Source of the DNA: DASQFI01 sp050264575
Lineage (GTDB): Bacteria > Acidobacteriota > Vicinamibacteria > Vicinamibacterales > SCN-69-37
Direction: 5' to 3'
DNA: 8,871 bases
Assembly (NCBI GenBank): GCA_050264575.1
Contig: JBLNGH010000089.1
Location: forward strand, 1-8,871
Under the pieces are notes generated by a model. It was not told the origin of the DNA and made no database searches. It saw only the letters and a list, made by a program, of their open reading frames with translations. The position numbers were made by a program, and so were the translations under genes. Positions 1-5,630 of this stretch are shown here, piece after piece (the stretch's first letter is position 1; the number at the start of each line of letters is the position of its first letter).

Positions 1-1478
1 ACCTGCATGTCGGTCAGCGTGACGCTGACAGTGGCCTGGCCTTTCATCTTGCCGCCGTCATCCACCGCGCTGACGATGCCGAAGACCTTAGTGCCGCGCG
101 ATGCAACCAGGCGCCCGTCGGCTGCGAGATCCTGATCGAGGAATCCCTGGACGCGATCTTCGACGTGGGCCGTTGCCGAGCTCACGTCCGCGGAGAGTCG
201 CACCAGCAGCAGGGTTCCCTCGCGAACCACGAAGCTCTCTTCAACCGCCTGCACGGCGGGGCTGGTGCCGGCAGCGGGCGCCGCACCGGCCTTCGCCGCC
301 GGAGCAGCCGCTGTCGACGTGCCCGCAGCCGGCGGTGTGGGCGGGCGGTCCACCATTACGTACAGCTCCTTGCCGTCGGCCGAAAGATACGGCACGTAGT
401 ACTGCCCCTTGGCGGTGAAGTACATCGTGTTGAGCTGAACGACCTCGAAGTCCGCGGGGAGCGCCTGAACGAACACGACACCGGCGGGTGGAGTCACGAC
501 GACGAACGTTTCCTGGTTGCCGTTCATCACGCGACGGTAAAACGCGTTGGCGCTGACGTAGTAGGTGGTGCCGGAGACGGTCACGAGCACTCGCGTGGCC
601 GGCAGCGTCTTGATGCTTGCGCCCTGCGGCGGAGGCACCGACTGGTAGACCTCCTTGCCGTCGCTGCTCGTCGTCTTTTTGCTGTAGCTACCATCCTTCG
701 ACATCATGTAAGTCACGCCGAGCGCCACGATGATGATGGCGCCCACTGGCGGGCTGTCGTAATAGGCGTAGTAGGGCACAGGCACGGGGTAGTAGTACGG
801 CACCCCGCGATGCATGTAGGGACGGTAGTACGCGCCACCATACGAATAGTACGGGCGGCCGTAGTAGGTCGTCGTGCGGTAGCCGGAAGGCAGCGTCCGG
901 GTCACCTTCCCGCCATAGGGACCGCCGACGGCAGTGTTCCACCCGCCGTACGGGTTCCGCGCGGCAGCGACGTTGTAGTTACCGCTGTACTTGGTGTTGA
1001 CGCTCCCGGCCACGGCGGGCTGGCCATAGCGGTTGCGGTCGGCCACGAGGTCGGCCGACGCTTCGCGCCCGGTGCTCGTCTTCGCGCTCCCCTCGATCGT
1101 CGCGTAGCCGCCCTGGCCCTCGACGGTACGCTCGCGAGTCGCGGATTGCCCCCACTGGTTCGTGGTCGTCGAACTCCGATCGACTTCACGGTCCTCGACG
1201 TTCACTTCCTTGCTCACCGACTTGGAGGCGCCGCTCTGGGTCGTCACCTGGCGGTTGACGTTGTAACCCTCTCCTGTCTGCTCGACGGTCCTGGTTCCAG
1301 TGGCTCGCTGCCCCTGCGTTGTGGTGGTGTTGCCCTGCCTGGTGGTCGTTGTGCGCCCGCTTCTGGACGCCGCGGACACGGAGCCGCGCGAGCTGACGCG
1401 GCGTTGCGCGAAGAGCCCGTCGGTTGACGCCACGATCAACGCCGCGGTCGTGACGAGGGCAGTGAGTTGCCGGGTCAT
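1..1478 (-). CDS. Secreted Tyr-rich DUF6515-like protein, 3' end beyond window
   Basis: The frame is open from ATG at 1478 to the left edge (492 codons, no stop), so the C-terminus is missing. Residues 1-24 form a Sec signal peptide (MTRQLTALVTTAALIVASTDG..., cleavage near LFA/Q). Next is a low-complexity Thr/Asn/Gly/Gln-rich segment (about 26-190), then a Tyr-rich stretch (about 200-240) with motifs such as YYGRPYYSYGGAYY and PYYYPVPVPYYAYY. A short hydrophobic patch (GAIIIVALGVTYMM) follows, then a domain (about 285-370) with TTYYVSANAFYRRV and TPPAGVVFVQALP, resembling DUF6515-type repeats. After an Ala/Pro linker, a beta-rich module (from about 413: REGTLLLVRLSADVSS ... GRLVASRGTKVFGIV) resembles the 'tunable pre-set barrel' seen in VirB10/TrbI-like and Acidobacterial secreted proteins. 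The start overlaps the stop of the upstream lipoprotein gene (ATGA, 1475-1478), implying translational coupling. Likely periplasmic or surface-associated; function unknown. Family names are from memory of motif style. Confidence 0.82.
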   Translation of the reverse strand, partial: MTRQLTALVTTAALIVASTDGLFAQRRVSSRGSVSAASRSGRTTTTRQGNTTTTQGQRATGTRTVEQTGEGYNVNRQVTTQSGASKSVSKEVNVEDREVDRSSTTTNQWGQSATRERTVEGQGGYATIEGSAKTSTGREASADLVADRNRYGQPAVAGSVNTKYSGNYNVAAARNPYGGWNTAVGGPYGGKVTRTLPSGYRTTTYYGRPYYSYGGAYYRPYMHRGVPYYYPVPVPYYAYYDSPPVGAIIIVALGVTYMMSKDGSYSKKTTSSDGKEVYQSVPPPQGASIKTLPATRVLVTVSGTTYYVSANAFYRRVMNGNQETFVVVTPPAGVVFVQALPADFEVVQLNTMYFTAKGQYYVPYLSADGKELYVMVDRPPTPPAAGTSTAAAPAAKAGAAPAAGTSPAVQAVEESFVVREGTLLLVRLSADVSSATAHVEDRVQGFLDQDLAADGRLVASRGTKVFGIVSAVDDGGKMKGQATVSVTLTDMQ

Positions 1479-2302
1479 TTTTGTTCTCCCATGTCGGCTC
1501 CGGGCGGCCCGCCAAACGCGACGACCTCGACGCGCGAAGCTCCCTCGGGCGGCGAGAATTCAAAGAGCGCATCCGGCAGCTTCGCCTGCAGGTTCCATTT
1601 GCGGATCGTCACCACGTATTGCGGCACCTCGTCCTCGGTCTTGTAGGTGATCACCAGCTTGCGCGGAAGCGGCTCCTTCCCGGCATCGATCCAAATCTGC
1701 CAGTCGATGGTGGCCTGCTCGAAGGACAGGTGGTGACACGGCACGCCTGCGGCCTCGTGGATGCCCAGATAGACGCCACGCTGCACGTCCGCCATCAGTC
1801 GCGCATAGCTGTCGGCGTAGAGGAAATCCGCGAGCGGGACCACGGTACCGGTTCGCTCGAAGACCCAGTCCAGCGCCTGATCCACCGTCGGCGGTACGGC
1901 GCCGCTGGCCCACACATGCTGCTCATTGTCGAGGGCTGCGAACACCTTCCCGTCGTACCAGAAGGATCGGTTCAGCGCATCGCCCGCCGCATCGCCGACA
2001 AGGCGATCCGGCCGCCGCATCGCCACGCGGCGCAAGTTCGTCAACTGCCGCCGGGGACTCTGTTCCGGCACTTCGTCGTACATTTCTTCAGCCTCGAGGG
2101 CAAAAGCCGAAACGCGGGCCAGTCGCTCGCTCATCTGCCTCACGAGCTCGTCTGCCCGCAGATCGACGAGACGCGACCCGGGGGCAAGCTCCGGTTCGAT
2201 GAGCGGAGGCGGCGGTTCGGGCGCCGCGGCTTCCTGAGCGCTTCGCCCACAACCCGATGCCGCGATCGACAACAACCCAAGCGCAATCAGGTGGCGCATC
2301 AT
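1475..2302 (-). CDS. DUF2092-like periplasmic lipoprotein
   Basis: Encodes 275 aa. The N-terminus MMRHLIALGLLSIAASGC is a lipoprotein signal with lipobox ASGC (Cys18), followed by an Ala/Pro/Glu-rich tether, so the protein is probably membrane-anchored. The body resembles the DUF2092 family, which is related to LolA/LolB-like lipoprotein-binding folds: a start such as DELVRQMSERLARVSAFALE, then RRVAMRRPDRLVGDAAGD, FWYDGKVFAALDNEQHVWA, HHLSFEQATIDWQIWIDAG, PLPRKLVITYK and a final LPDALFEFSPPEGA. Length and motif order fit a complete family member. A second in-frame ATG at 2299 is an alternative start; GAGGA lies 5 nt before 2302. The stop of the beta-barrel gene is 8 nt upstream, and the stop of this gene overlaps the next start, so all three are one operon. 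The substrate (lipid or polymer) is unknown. Confidence 0.85.
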   Translation of the reverse strand: MMRHLIALGLLSIAASGCGRSAQEAAAPEPPPPLIEPELAPGSRLVDLRADELVRQMSERLARVSAFALEAEEMYDEVPEQSPRRQLTNLRRVAMRRPDRLVGDAAGDALNRSFWYDGKVFAALDNEQHVWASGAVPPTVDQALDWVFERTGTVVPLADFLYADSYARLMADVQRGVYLGIHEAAGVPCHHLSFEQATIDWQIWIDAGKEPLPRKLVITYKTEDEVPQYVVTIRKWNLQAKLPDALFEFSPPEGASRVEVVAFGGPPGADMGEQK

Positions 2303-2310
2303 GGCAGTCC

Positions 2311-3036
2311 TCAGAACCGAAATCCGAACCCGACGACGGGACCCTGCGTCAACACGTCGTTCCGGAACTGCTCGTTGCCCTCACCGGTGCCGTAGTCGAG
2401 GTCCAACCACCGATAGCCAAACTCCATCGACGCTTTCTCGGTCAGCCTGATGCTGACAGTCGGAAACACCTGCCACGTGAAATCCGAACCAGCACCGAAT
2501 CCGCCGACTTCTGTGTAGAGCCTCACCTGCGTCCGCCGTTCGGCGGGAGTACGGAGCGTCACGCCCGCGATCGGATCCACCCAAGTCTTGTCCTGGTTTC
2601 GAGTGACGTCGGGCCCCTTGAACGTGAGCTCGCCCTGCAGCGTGTTCACTCGCAGGCCGAAGGTCACGTCGGCGGCCGGACTCAGCTGACGCAGGCCGTA
2701 GAATGCGAAGGCGCCCTGATTGAAATCGACGTTGGTGTCGCGCACGGTCGTCCCGAGCGCCATCCAGATCAGATCGGTGCCGAATCCCCAGTCACCCTTG
2801 CGCGCGACGACGACGCCCATTGCGCCGAACTGCAGGTTGGAGAAGATGTCCGAGGCTGACAGATCGACATCGACGTCCACGCCGCGCACGGTTGTCGTGC
2901 CGGTCATCGCCGCGCCCATCAGGTACGGCGCGACGAACACGCTCCACTCGTCACGCGCGGGTTGGGCCGACGCCGACGTAACCGACGCTGCCGCGACCGT
3001 AACAACGGCTAGACAGAGACCTGCGAATCGTTTCAT
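2311..3036 (-). CDS. Outer-membrane beta-barrel protein
   Basis: Encodes 241 aa. Residues 1-24 are a signal peptide ending SASA/Q. The mature protein consists of alternating amphipathic strands (WSVFVAPYLMGAAMTG, FGAMGVVVARKGDWGFGTDLIWMAL, FYGLRQLSPAADVTFGLRV, WVDPIAGVTLRT, VRLYTEVGGFGAGSDFTWQVFPTVSIRL, MEFGYRWLDLDY) and ends GFGFRF, the C-terminal aromatic signal expected for BAM-assembled barrels. The pattern APYLMGA...FSNLQFGAMG...WVDP...GGFGAGSDFTWQ...YRWLDLDY matches a widespread uncharacterised family of small outer-membrane barrels of 8-10 strands. The start is supported by GGAGG 7 nt upstream (GGAGGCTGTAA-ATG). First gene of the three-gene operon; probably surface or transport-linked with the lipoprotein that follows, but no ligand can be read from the sequence. 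Confidence 0.87.
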   Translation of the reverse strand: MKRFAGLCLAVVTVAAASVTSASAQPARDEWSVFVAPYLMGAAMTGTTTVRGVDVDVDLSASDIFSNLQFGAMGVVVARKGDWGFGTDLIWMALGTTVRDTNVDFNQGAFAFYGLRQLSPAADVTFGLRVNTLQGELTFKGPDVTRNQDKTWVDPIAGVTLRTPAERRTQVRLYTEVGGFGAGSDFTWQVFPTVSIRLTEKASMEFGYRWLDLDYGTGEGNEQFRNDVLTQGPVVGFGFRF

Positions 3037-3075
3037 TTACAGCCTCCACTCCAGAACCGGTGCATGCGACCCACC

Positions 3076-3195
3076 CTAAGTGGAACGCGGCCTCGTCAAG
3101 GAACTGGCGGGCTGCGCGTGGCACAAACCGGGAATGCAGAACGTGATCAAAGCCAGCCCTGCCACAATGGACGGATAGGTTGTGAGACGCATCAT
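3076..3195 (-). CDS. Possible 39-aa signal-peptide-like small ORF upstream of the barrel gene
   Basis: A double ATG at 3195/3192 opens a 39-codon frame ending TAG at 3078-3076, 39 nt before the barrel gene start. The peptide begins MMRLTTYPSIVAGLALITF and continues CIPGLCHAQPASS. It has a basic N-terminus, a 16-residue hydrophobic core and an excellent signal-peptidase site (CHA/Q), with only about 11 residues after it. It could be a secreted micropeptide, a leader controlling the operon, or the surviving signal peptide of a truncated secreted-protein gene. No strong ribosome site is seen (only AGAG about 8 nt upstream). The resemblance to a signal peptide is direct observation; expression is not shown. 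Confidence 0.3.
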   Translation of the reverse strand: MMRLTTYPSIVAGLALITFCIPGLCHAQPASSLTRPRST

Positions 3196-3221
3196 CGTGA
3201 ACTCTGTGTGTCAACGCTTCA

Positions 3222-3359
3222 CTACGGCGCGATCTTCTGGTAGTTCGACTTCGTGATCTTCACAACGAGCTGACGTTTTGGCCGCGAGAACACGATGCTG
3301 CCTGGACATCTGATGCCGTCCGGTATCGACTCCATCGTCACCTTCTGATTCGCGCGCAT
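3222..3359 (-). pseudogene. Possible 45-aa ORF or remnant with PEGA-like flavour
   Basis: ATG at 3359 starts 2 nt after the stop of the secreted-protein gene and the frame runs to TAG at 3224-3222. The peptide begins MRANQKVTMESIPDG and ends VVKITKSNYQKIAP. The start and end segments recall a PEGA surface-layer domain (V-x-S-x-P-x-G ... I-x-K-x-G-Y-x-x-W), but the central VDG...TP core is absent, so it would be an internally deleted remnant. The tight spacing allows translational coupling with the preceding gene. It may equally be chance. Low confidence. Confidence 0.25.
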
Positions 3360-3361
3360 TC

Positions 3362-3874
3362 TCAGACTCCCAGTGGTGACACCCCATACGCGCGCGCCAG
3401 ATCGTTGATGCCCGTTCGGAGTACGGCCCACAGCCTGGCCGCTTCGGGCCCATAGCTGCCGCGCGCGACCACCTGGTTGATCGTTCGCGCATCATCGACC
3501 ACTCTCTCCACTTCGCCTTTCGTTTCCATCCACTTGTCGGTCGGGTCGAACTTTCGCCGCAACCGGTTGGTCGATCGGTTCAGGTCACCCAGCGCATCGT
3601 CGAGCGCGTCCTTCTTGGTGCCGGCTTTGGCCTTCTGCGTGTCGGTCGCCTTCCGCCGCGACGTCTTGCCTTGGGCCTGGGCCGTGGACGCCGCGTCTTT
3701 CGCGTTGTCGCCACGCTTCTCCAGGTAGTTCCTGAACTCGTCCACCCCGTTTTCAACTTTCGCGATGAGGTTTGCTACCTGCGCCTTCGGCATCAGCTGG
3801 GCGGACGCCGTCCGTGCGGTCAGCCCGATCAGCACGAGACCGAGTGCGAGGGTCGTGAGGATGGTTCGGTACAT
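3362..3874 (-). CDS. Secreted helical protein of unknown function
   Basis: Encodes 170 aa from ATG at 3874. The frame stays open to 4048, but the upstream 58 codons are not protein-like, and this ATG begins a clean signal peptide (MYRTILTTLALGLVLIGL, cleavage after TASA25). The mature part is predicted mostly alpha-helical: an N-terminal helix (AQVANLIAKVENGVDEFRNYLEKR), a Lys/Ala/Thr-rich charged stretch (about 59-88), a second helix (DALDDALGDLNRSTNRLRRKF), then DPTDKWMETKGEVERVVDDA and a C-terminal ARLWAVLRTGINDLARAYGV. The ending resembles a family of short periplasmic proteins in Acidobacteriota ('LW..LRTDLN.LARAYGV'), recalled from motif style only. No catalytic motif is visible. A periplasmic location is inferred. 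Its leader has a GC hairpin at 3917-3931. It is upstream of and co-directional with the envelope operon, about 325 nt away. Confidence 0.75.
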   Translation of the reverse strand: MYRTILTTLALGLVLIGLTARTASAQLMPKAQVANLIAKVENGVDEFRNYLEKRGDNAKDAASTAQAQGKTSRRKATDTQKAKAGTKKDALDDALGDLNRSTNRLRRKFDPTDKWMETKGEVERVVDDARTINQVVARGSYGPEAARLWAVLRTGINDLARAYGVSPLGV

Positions 3875-3916
3875 GTTCTTGTCCCATTCATTGCGTCGAG
3901 CCTGCCGACAGCCGTT

Positions 3917-3931
3917 CGCCGGCGGCCGGCG
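3917..3931 (-). other. Short perfect GC hairpin in leader of the 3874 gene
   Basis: CGCCGG and CCGGCG are inverted repeats separated by CGG (6-bp stem, 3-nt loop) about 43 nt upstream of the start codon. There is no T-run on either side, so it is not a good terminator. In GC-rich DNA such a palindrome can arise by chance; a leader structure is possible. Confidence 0.3.
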
Positions 3932-4047
3932 ATTCGCCGTCCAGTGGTCCGCGAGTGCGACCGCGGGCAGGTGATGTAGTACTTGAAGGAGTTGCTGCTG
4001 CCGCCGTACCGGCACGGTTCGTCTCTCTCCGGTGATAGAGCAAGTCA

Positions 4048-4079
4048 AAGGCCAGCCTTTGGTTCGGGGCTGGTACCTT
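4048..4079. other. Stem-loop of 10 bp with one 2-nt bulge
   Basis: AAGG-CCAGCC, a 10-nt loop, then GGCTGG-ta-CCTT: all ten positions pair, with TA bulged on one arm. It is the strongest hairpin I saw between genes. On the plus strand it is followed by CTTGGGGG and on the minus strand by TTTGACTT, so there is no convincing U-tract. It lies about 170 nt upstream of the secreted-protein gene. It may be a leader or operator structure, or a weak terminator for transcripts entering from the right. Confidence 0.35.
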
Positions 4080-4254
4080 CTTGGGGGAGTTACTGACTGC
4101 TGAAGTGGGCGACCTGAAGGGGTTTTTCAGCGAAAGACCCACGGTCTGACTGGCTTGGCCCCGCGCCGAGCGGACGTCCGGAAGGGATCTGACCAGAGTG
4201 CCCGCGTGTCGATGGCAGGTTCAAGCCGCAGGGAGCCGCGACGAGAAAGGAAAT

Positions 4255-4419
4255 GTCCCCAGTCTGGCGGGGAATTCTTCGCACCACCCAATGCCCGACG
4301 CGCTGCAAGGCCGAATCGAACCTGGCTTGGTGTTCGATCGCATCACGAACATCGATGGTGTCCCCGATGGCTACCGTGCGATGAACGACCGTGAAGCCAT
4401 CAAGGTAATGATCGAGTTC
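4255..4419 (+). pseudogene. C-terminal remnant of a zinc-type alcohol dehydrogenase (MDR)
   Basis: The plus-strand translation reads SLAG...MPDALQGRIEPG, then LVFDRITNIDGVPDGYRAMN and DREAIKVMIEF. This matches the characteristic C-terminus of zinc-dependent MDR alcohol/formaldehyde dehydrogenases (the GRI-P-G-VFD ... GYRAM-DR-AIKV motif block). Only about the last 55 residues survive. The catalytic and Rossmann domains are absent upstream, the block between SLAG and MPDAL is about six residues shorter than I expect, and the frame runs on without the usual stop (28 further non-homologous codons to 4503), consistent with loss of a stop codon. A frame on the opposite strand (4090-4485) is a shadow of this. 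Family resemblance is recalled, not computed. Confidence 0.62.
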
Positions 4420-4660
4420 TGCGGAGCGCAAACGACGAACCGACACCATCGCGCTCGTCTCGGTGCGAACCGTACCAACGAACAATGCGGAGTACGCGAA
4501 TAAGTGCCGGGGAGAACTGTGTAGAAGCTGTGTAAGGTGGGCTCGAAAGCAGCGACAAACACCGACGTTTACGGGCTCACATCAAGAGGCATTGTGCGGC
4601 GCGAGGTCGTTGAATCGATTGTGTGAAGAGATGTTTCGGTGTTGCTCGATGCGGCTCGCC

Positions 4661-4708
4661 GGAATCGTTTTCCAAGCGTGCTCCTTCAACCACTCGGACA
4701 TCTCTCCG
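4661..4708 (-). repeat. Left direct repeat, copy A
   Basis: 45 of 48 bases match 7781-7828 in the same orientation; the mismatches are at 4667, 4668 and 4679. Identity covers a tRNA-Ser 5' half plus GATTCC past its broken end. A further shared octamer (AGAATCAA, 4712-4719) lies outside the repeat, at a different distance in the two copies. Confidence 0.9.
4669..4707 (-). pseudogene. tRNA-Ser(GGA) 5' half, copy A
   Basis: Read on the minus strand this is an exact-length bacterial tRNA-Ser 5' half: acceptor strand GGAGAGA, TG, D-stem TCC / D-loop GAGTGGTTGAA / GGA, G26, anticodon stem CACGC and a full 7-nt anticodon loop TTGGAAA with anticodon GGA. It stops at the end of the anticodon loop. 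The next bases (ACGAT) do not pair with CACGC, and no variable arm, T-arm or acceptor 3' strand follows, so it cannot make a tRNA. Read antisense it gives the spurious peptide SFNHSDISP. Confidence 0.85.
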
Positions 4709-5299
4709 TTTAGAATCAATCACTTGCGAGCGGCCTGGAACAGTGTAGCGCCAAACCCTCCTTCAAATCGCACTGTTCCGCCATGCAATTTGGATTCAGC
4801 GCTTTACCGACGGACATGCGATGCCTCGTCGAGGAAATTGTGTCAGACCTTCTAATGACGTCGGATCACTTACGGGGATTTCGTTGAGCTACAGCGCGAT
4901 CGGGTCAATCTGACGGAAGGGCTGCCGTCGAAAACCCCGACATTTAAGTCATCGTGGCGCGGACACGATCAGCGCCGCGTATTCCGTTTCATGGCGAACC
5001 ACGCCACACCTTCACTCACCATGCAGTCACCTCCATCGGCAATGGACTCGGACTGTGAGGATGTGTCACAAGTCGGGTCGCGGCATGGTCTGTATCAAGC
5101 AAGACCCGGCCGTCGGGCGGGCCGCGATGAACTCCTGAGAGGTCACTGAAAGTCGTGGTCATCGCAGGACTGCACTATTACGTCGAAGGCTGTCCGCCAG
5201 CAGTTCCGGTCGATGAACTCATGCGCCCAGGCCCGTCGGCACATGGCGATGTCGAACGCACTGCAACTCAGGAGCACGGGTGAAAGGTCGGTGACTGAA
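4709..5299. other. Gene-poor stretch, likely scar, between tRNA half A and the Rieske gene
   Basis: No recognisable gene. Visibly less GC-rich than the flanking coding DNA up to about 4900. A plus-strand frame is open from the stop at 4848 to 5149 (fragment ITYGDFVELQRDRVNLTEGL ...) but lacks a plausible start and family signature. Another 45-codon frame ends at 5283 (HYYVEGCPPAVPVDELMRPG). The promoter of the Rieske operon should lie here; I could not pick it out. Confidence 0.5.
5290..5294 (+). promoter_or_regulatory. Ribosome binding site deciding the Rieske start
   Basis: GGTGA pairs with the anti-Shine-Dalgarno end of 16S rRNA, 5 nt before ATG at 5300. It favours this start over the in-frame GTG at 5291 and ATG at 5213. 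Confidence 0.45.
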
Positions 5300-5629
5300 A
5301 TGAGCATAATCGAACCACGACGACTCGAAGCCAACGAGTTTCAAGTGAGCGCTGTCCTGCCCGGCTCGTCTGCGCAGATTGGTGATACCGCCGTCTTCAA
5401 CGTGGGCGAGAACTTCTGTGCCACCCAGGCCAAATGCCCGCATCGTGGCGGCGCACTGAGCCAGGGCAAGCTCGACGGCTCAACGGTCACCTGTCCACTG
5501 CACGGCTCCCAATTCAATGTTTGCTCAGGGGAAGTGTTGCGGGGTCCGGCAATTGATCCGCTGATCACCTACCGGGTCTTCGTGGAGGGCGACGTCGGAC
5601 GGGTCGAGGCACGGCCGATGGAGGTGTAG
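5300..5629 (+). CDS. Rieske [2Fe-2S] ferredoxin
   Basis: Encodes 109 aa, the usual size of stand-alone Rieske ferredoxins (BphF/NirD-like). The two cluster-binding motifs are intact: C46-P-H48-R-G-G and C65-P-L-H68-G-S-Q-F, i.e. CxH...CxxH. The surrounding VFNVGENFCATQAKCPHRGG, LSQGKLDGSTVTCPLHGSQF and the downstream GEVLRGPAIDPLITYRV are typical. There is no signal peptide, so it is cytoplasmic. It should act as an electron carrier. No ferredoxin reductase or Rieske oxygenase alpha subunit is nearby; the adjacent gene encodes a ferritin-like protein, so the natural acceptor may be that protein (inference). The frame extends upstream to 5213, but that N-terminal part (MNSCAQARRHMAMSNA...) is not Rieske-like. 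The next gene starts 1 nt after the stop. Confidence 0.93.
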   Translation: MSIIEPRRLEANEFQVSAVLPGSSAQIGDTAVFNVGENFCATQAKCPHRGGALSQGKLDGSTVTCPLHGSQFNVCSGEVLRGPAIDPLITYRVFVEGDVGRVEARPMEV

Positions 5630-5630
5630 C

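Larger units (their letters stand above)
3875..4254. other. Gene-less stretch between secreted-protein gene and adh remnant
   Basis: No frame here looks protein-coding. The open frame continuing upstream of 3874 on the minus strand is rich in Arg, Gln and Pro and lacks a family signature. The stretch holds the two hairpins listed separately and presumably the promoter of the minus-strand gene, but I could not identify a convincing -35/-10 pair. Confidence 0.5.

Noticed and set aside
165..1427. 420-codon plus-strand open frame
   Set aside because: Antisense shadow of the minus-strand secreted protein; composition is His/Arg/Val-rich with no domain, while the opposite strand has a signal peptide and coupling to its neighbour.
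1481..2395. 304-codon plus-strand open frame
   Set aside because: Shadow of the DUF2092-like lipoprotein gene; no start signal or family features.
3186..3214. TTGACA at 3214-3209 (minus) as a -35 box for the envelope operon
   Set aside because: A perfect -35 hexamer, but no acceptable -10 at 16-18 nt (TGCGTC or similar).
4090..4485. 131-codon minus-strand frame
   Set aside because: Antisense of the alcohol dehydrogenase remnant; the plus strand carries the recognisable family motifs.
4561..4668. Intron in the tRNA-Ser anticodon loop (the 3' half further along)
   Set aside because: I searched the bases beyond the break of both copies for a T-arm (GGTTCGAATCC-like) and an acceptor strand TCTCTCC and found none; two copies broken at the same base with unrelated downstream sequence do not fit an intron.
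4463..4855. 130-codon plus-strand frame containing SFNHSDISP
   Set aside because: The repeated peptide is the antisense reading of a tRNA-Ser half, also seen at 7673-7885; not a protein.
4855..5149. Plus-strand open stretch of about 97 codons (ITYGDFVELQRDRV...)
   Set aside because: No start codon near its head, no domain recognised, and the second half is low in coding character.
5153..5283. 45-codon frame (HYYVEGCPPAVPVDELMRPG) before the Rieske gene
   Set aside because: Partly protein-like but begins only with GTG/CTG, has no clear ribosome site and no family; cannot be told from chance.
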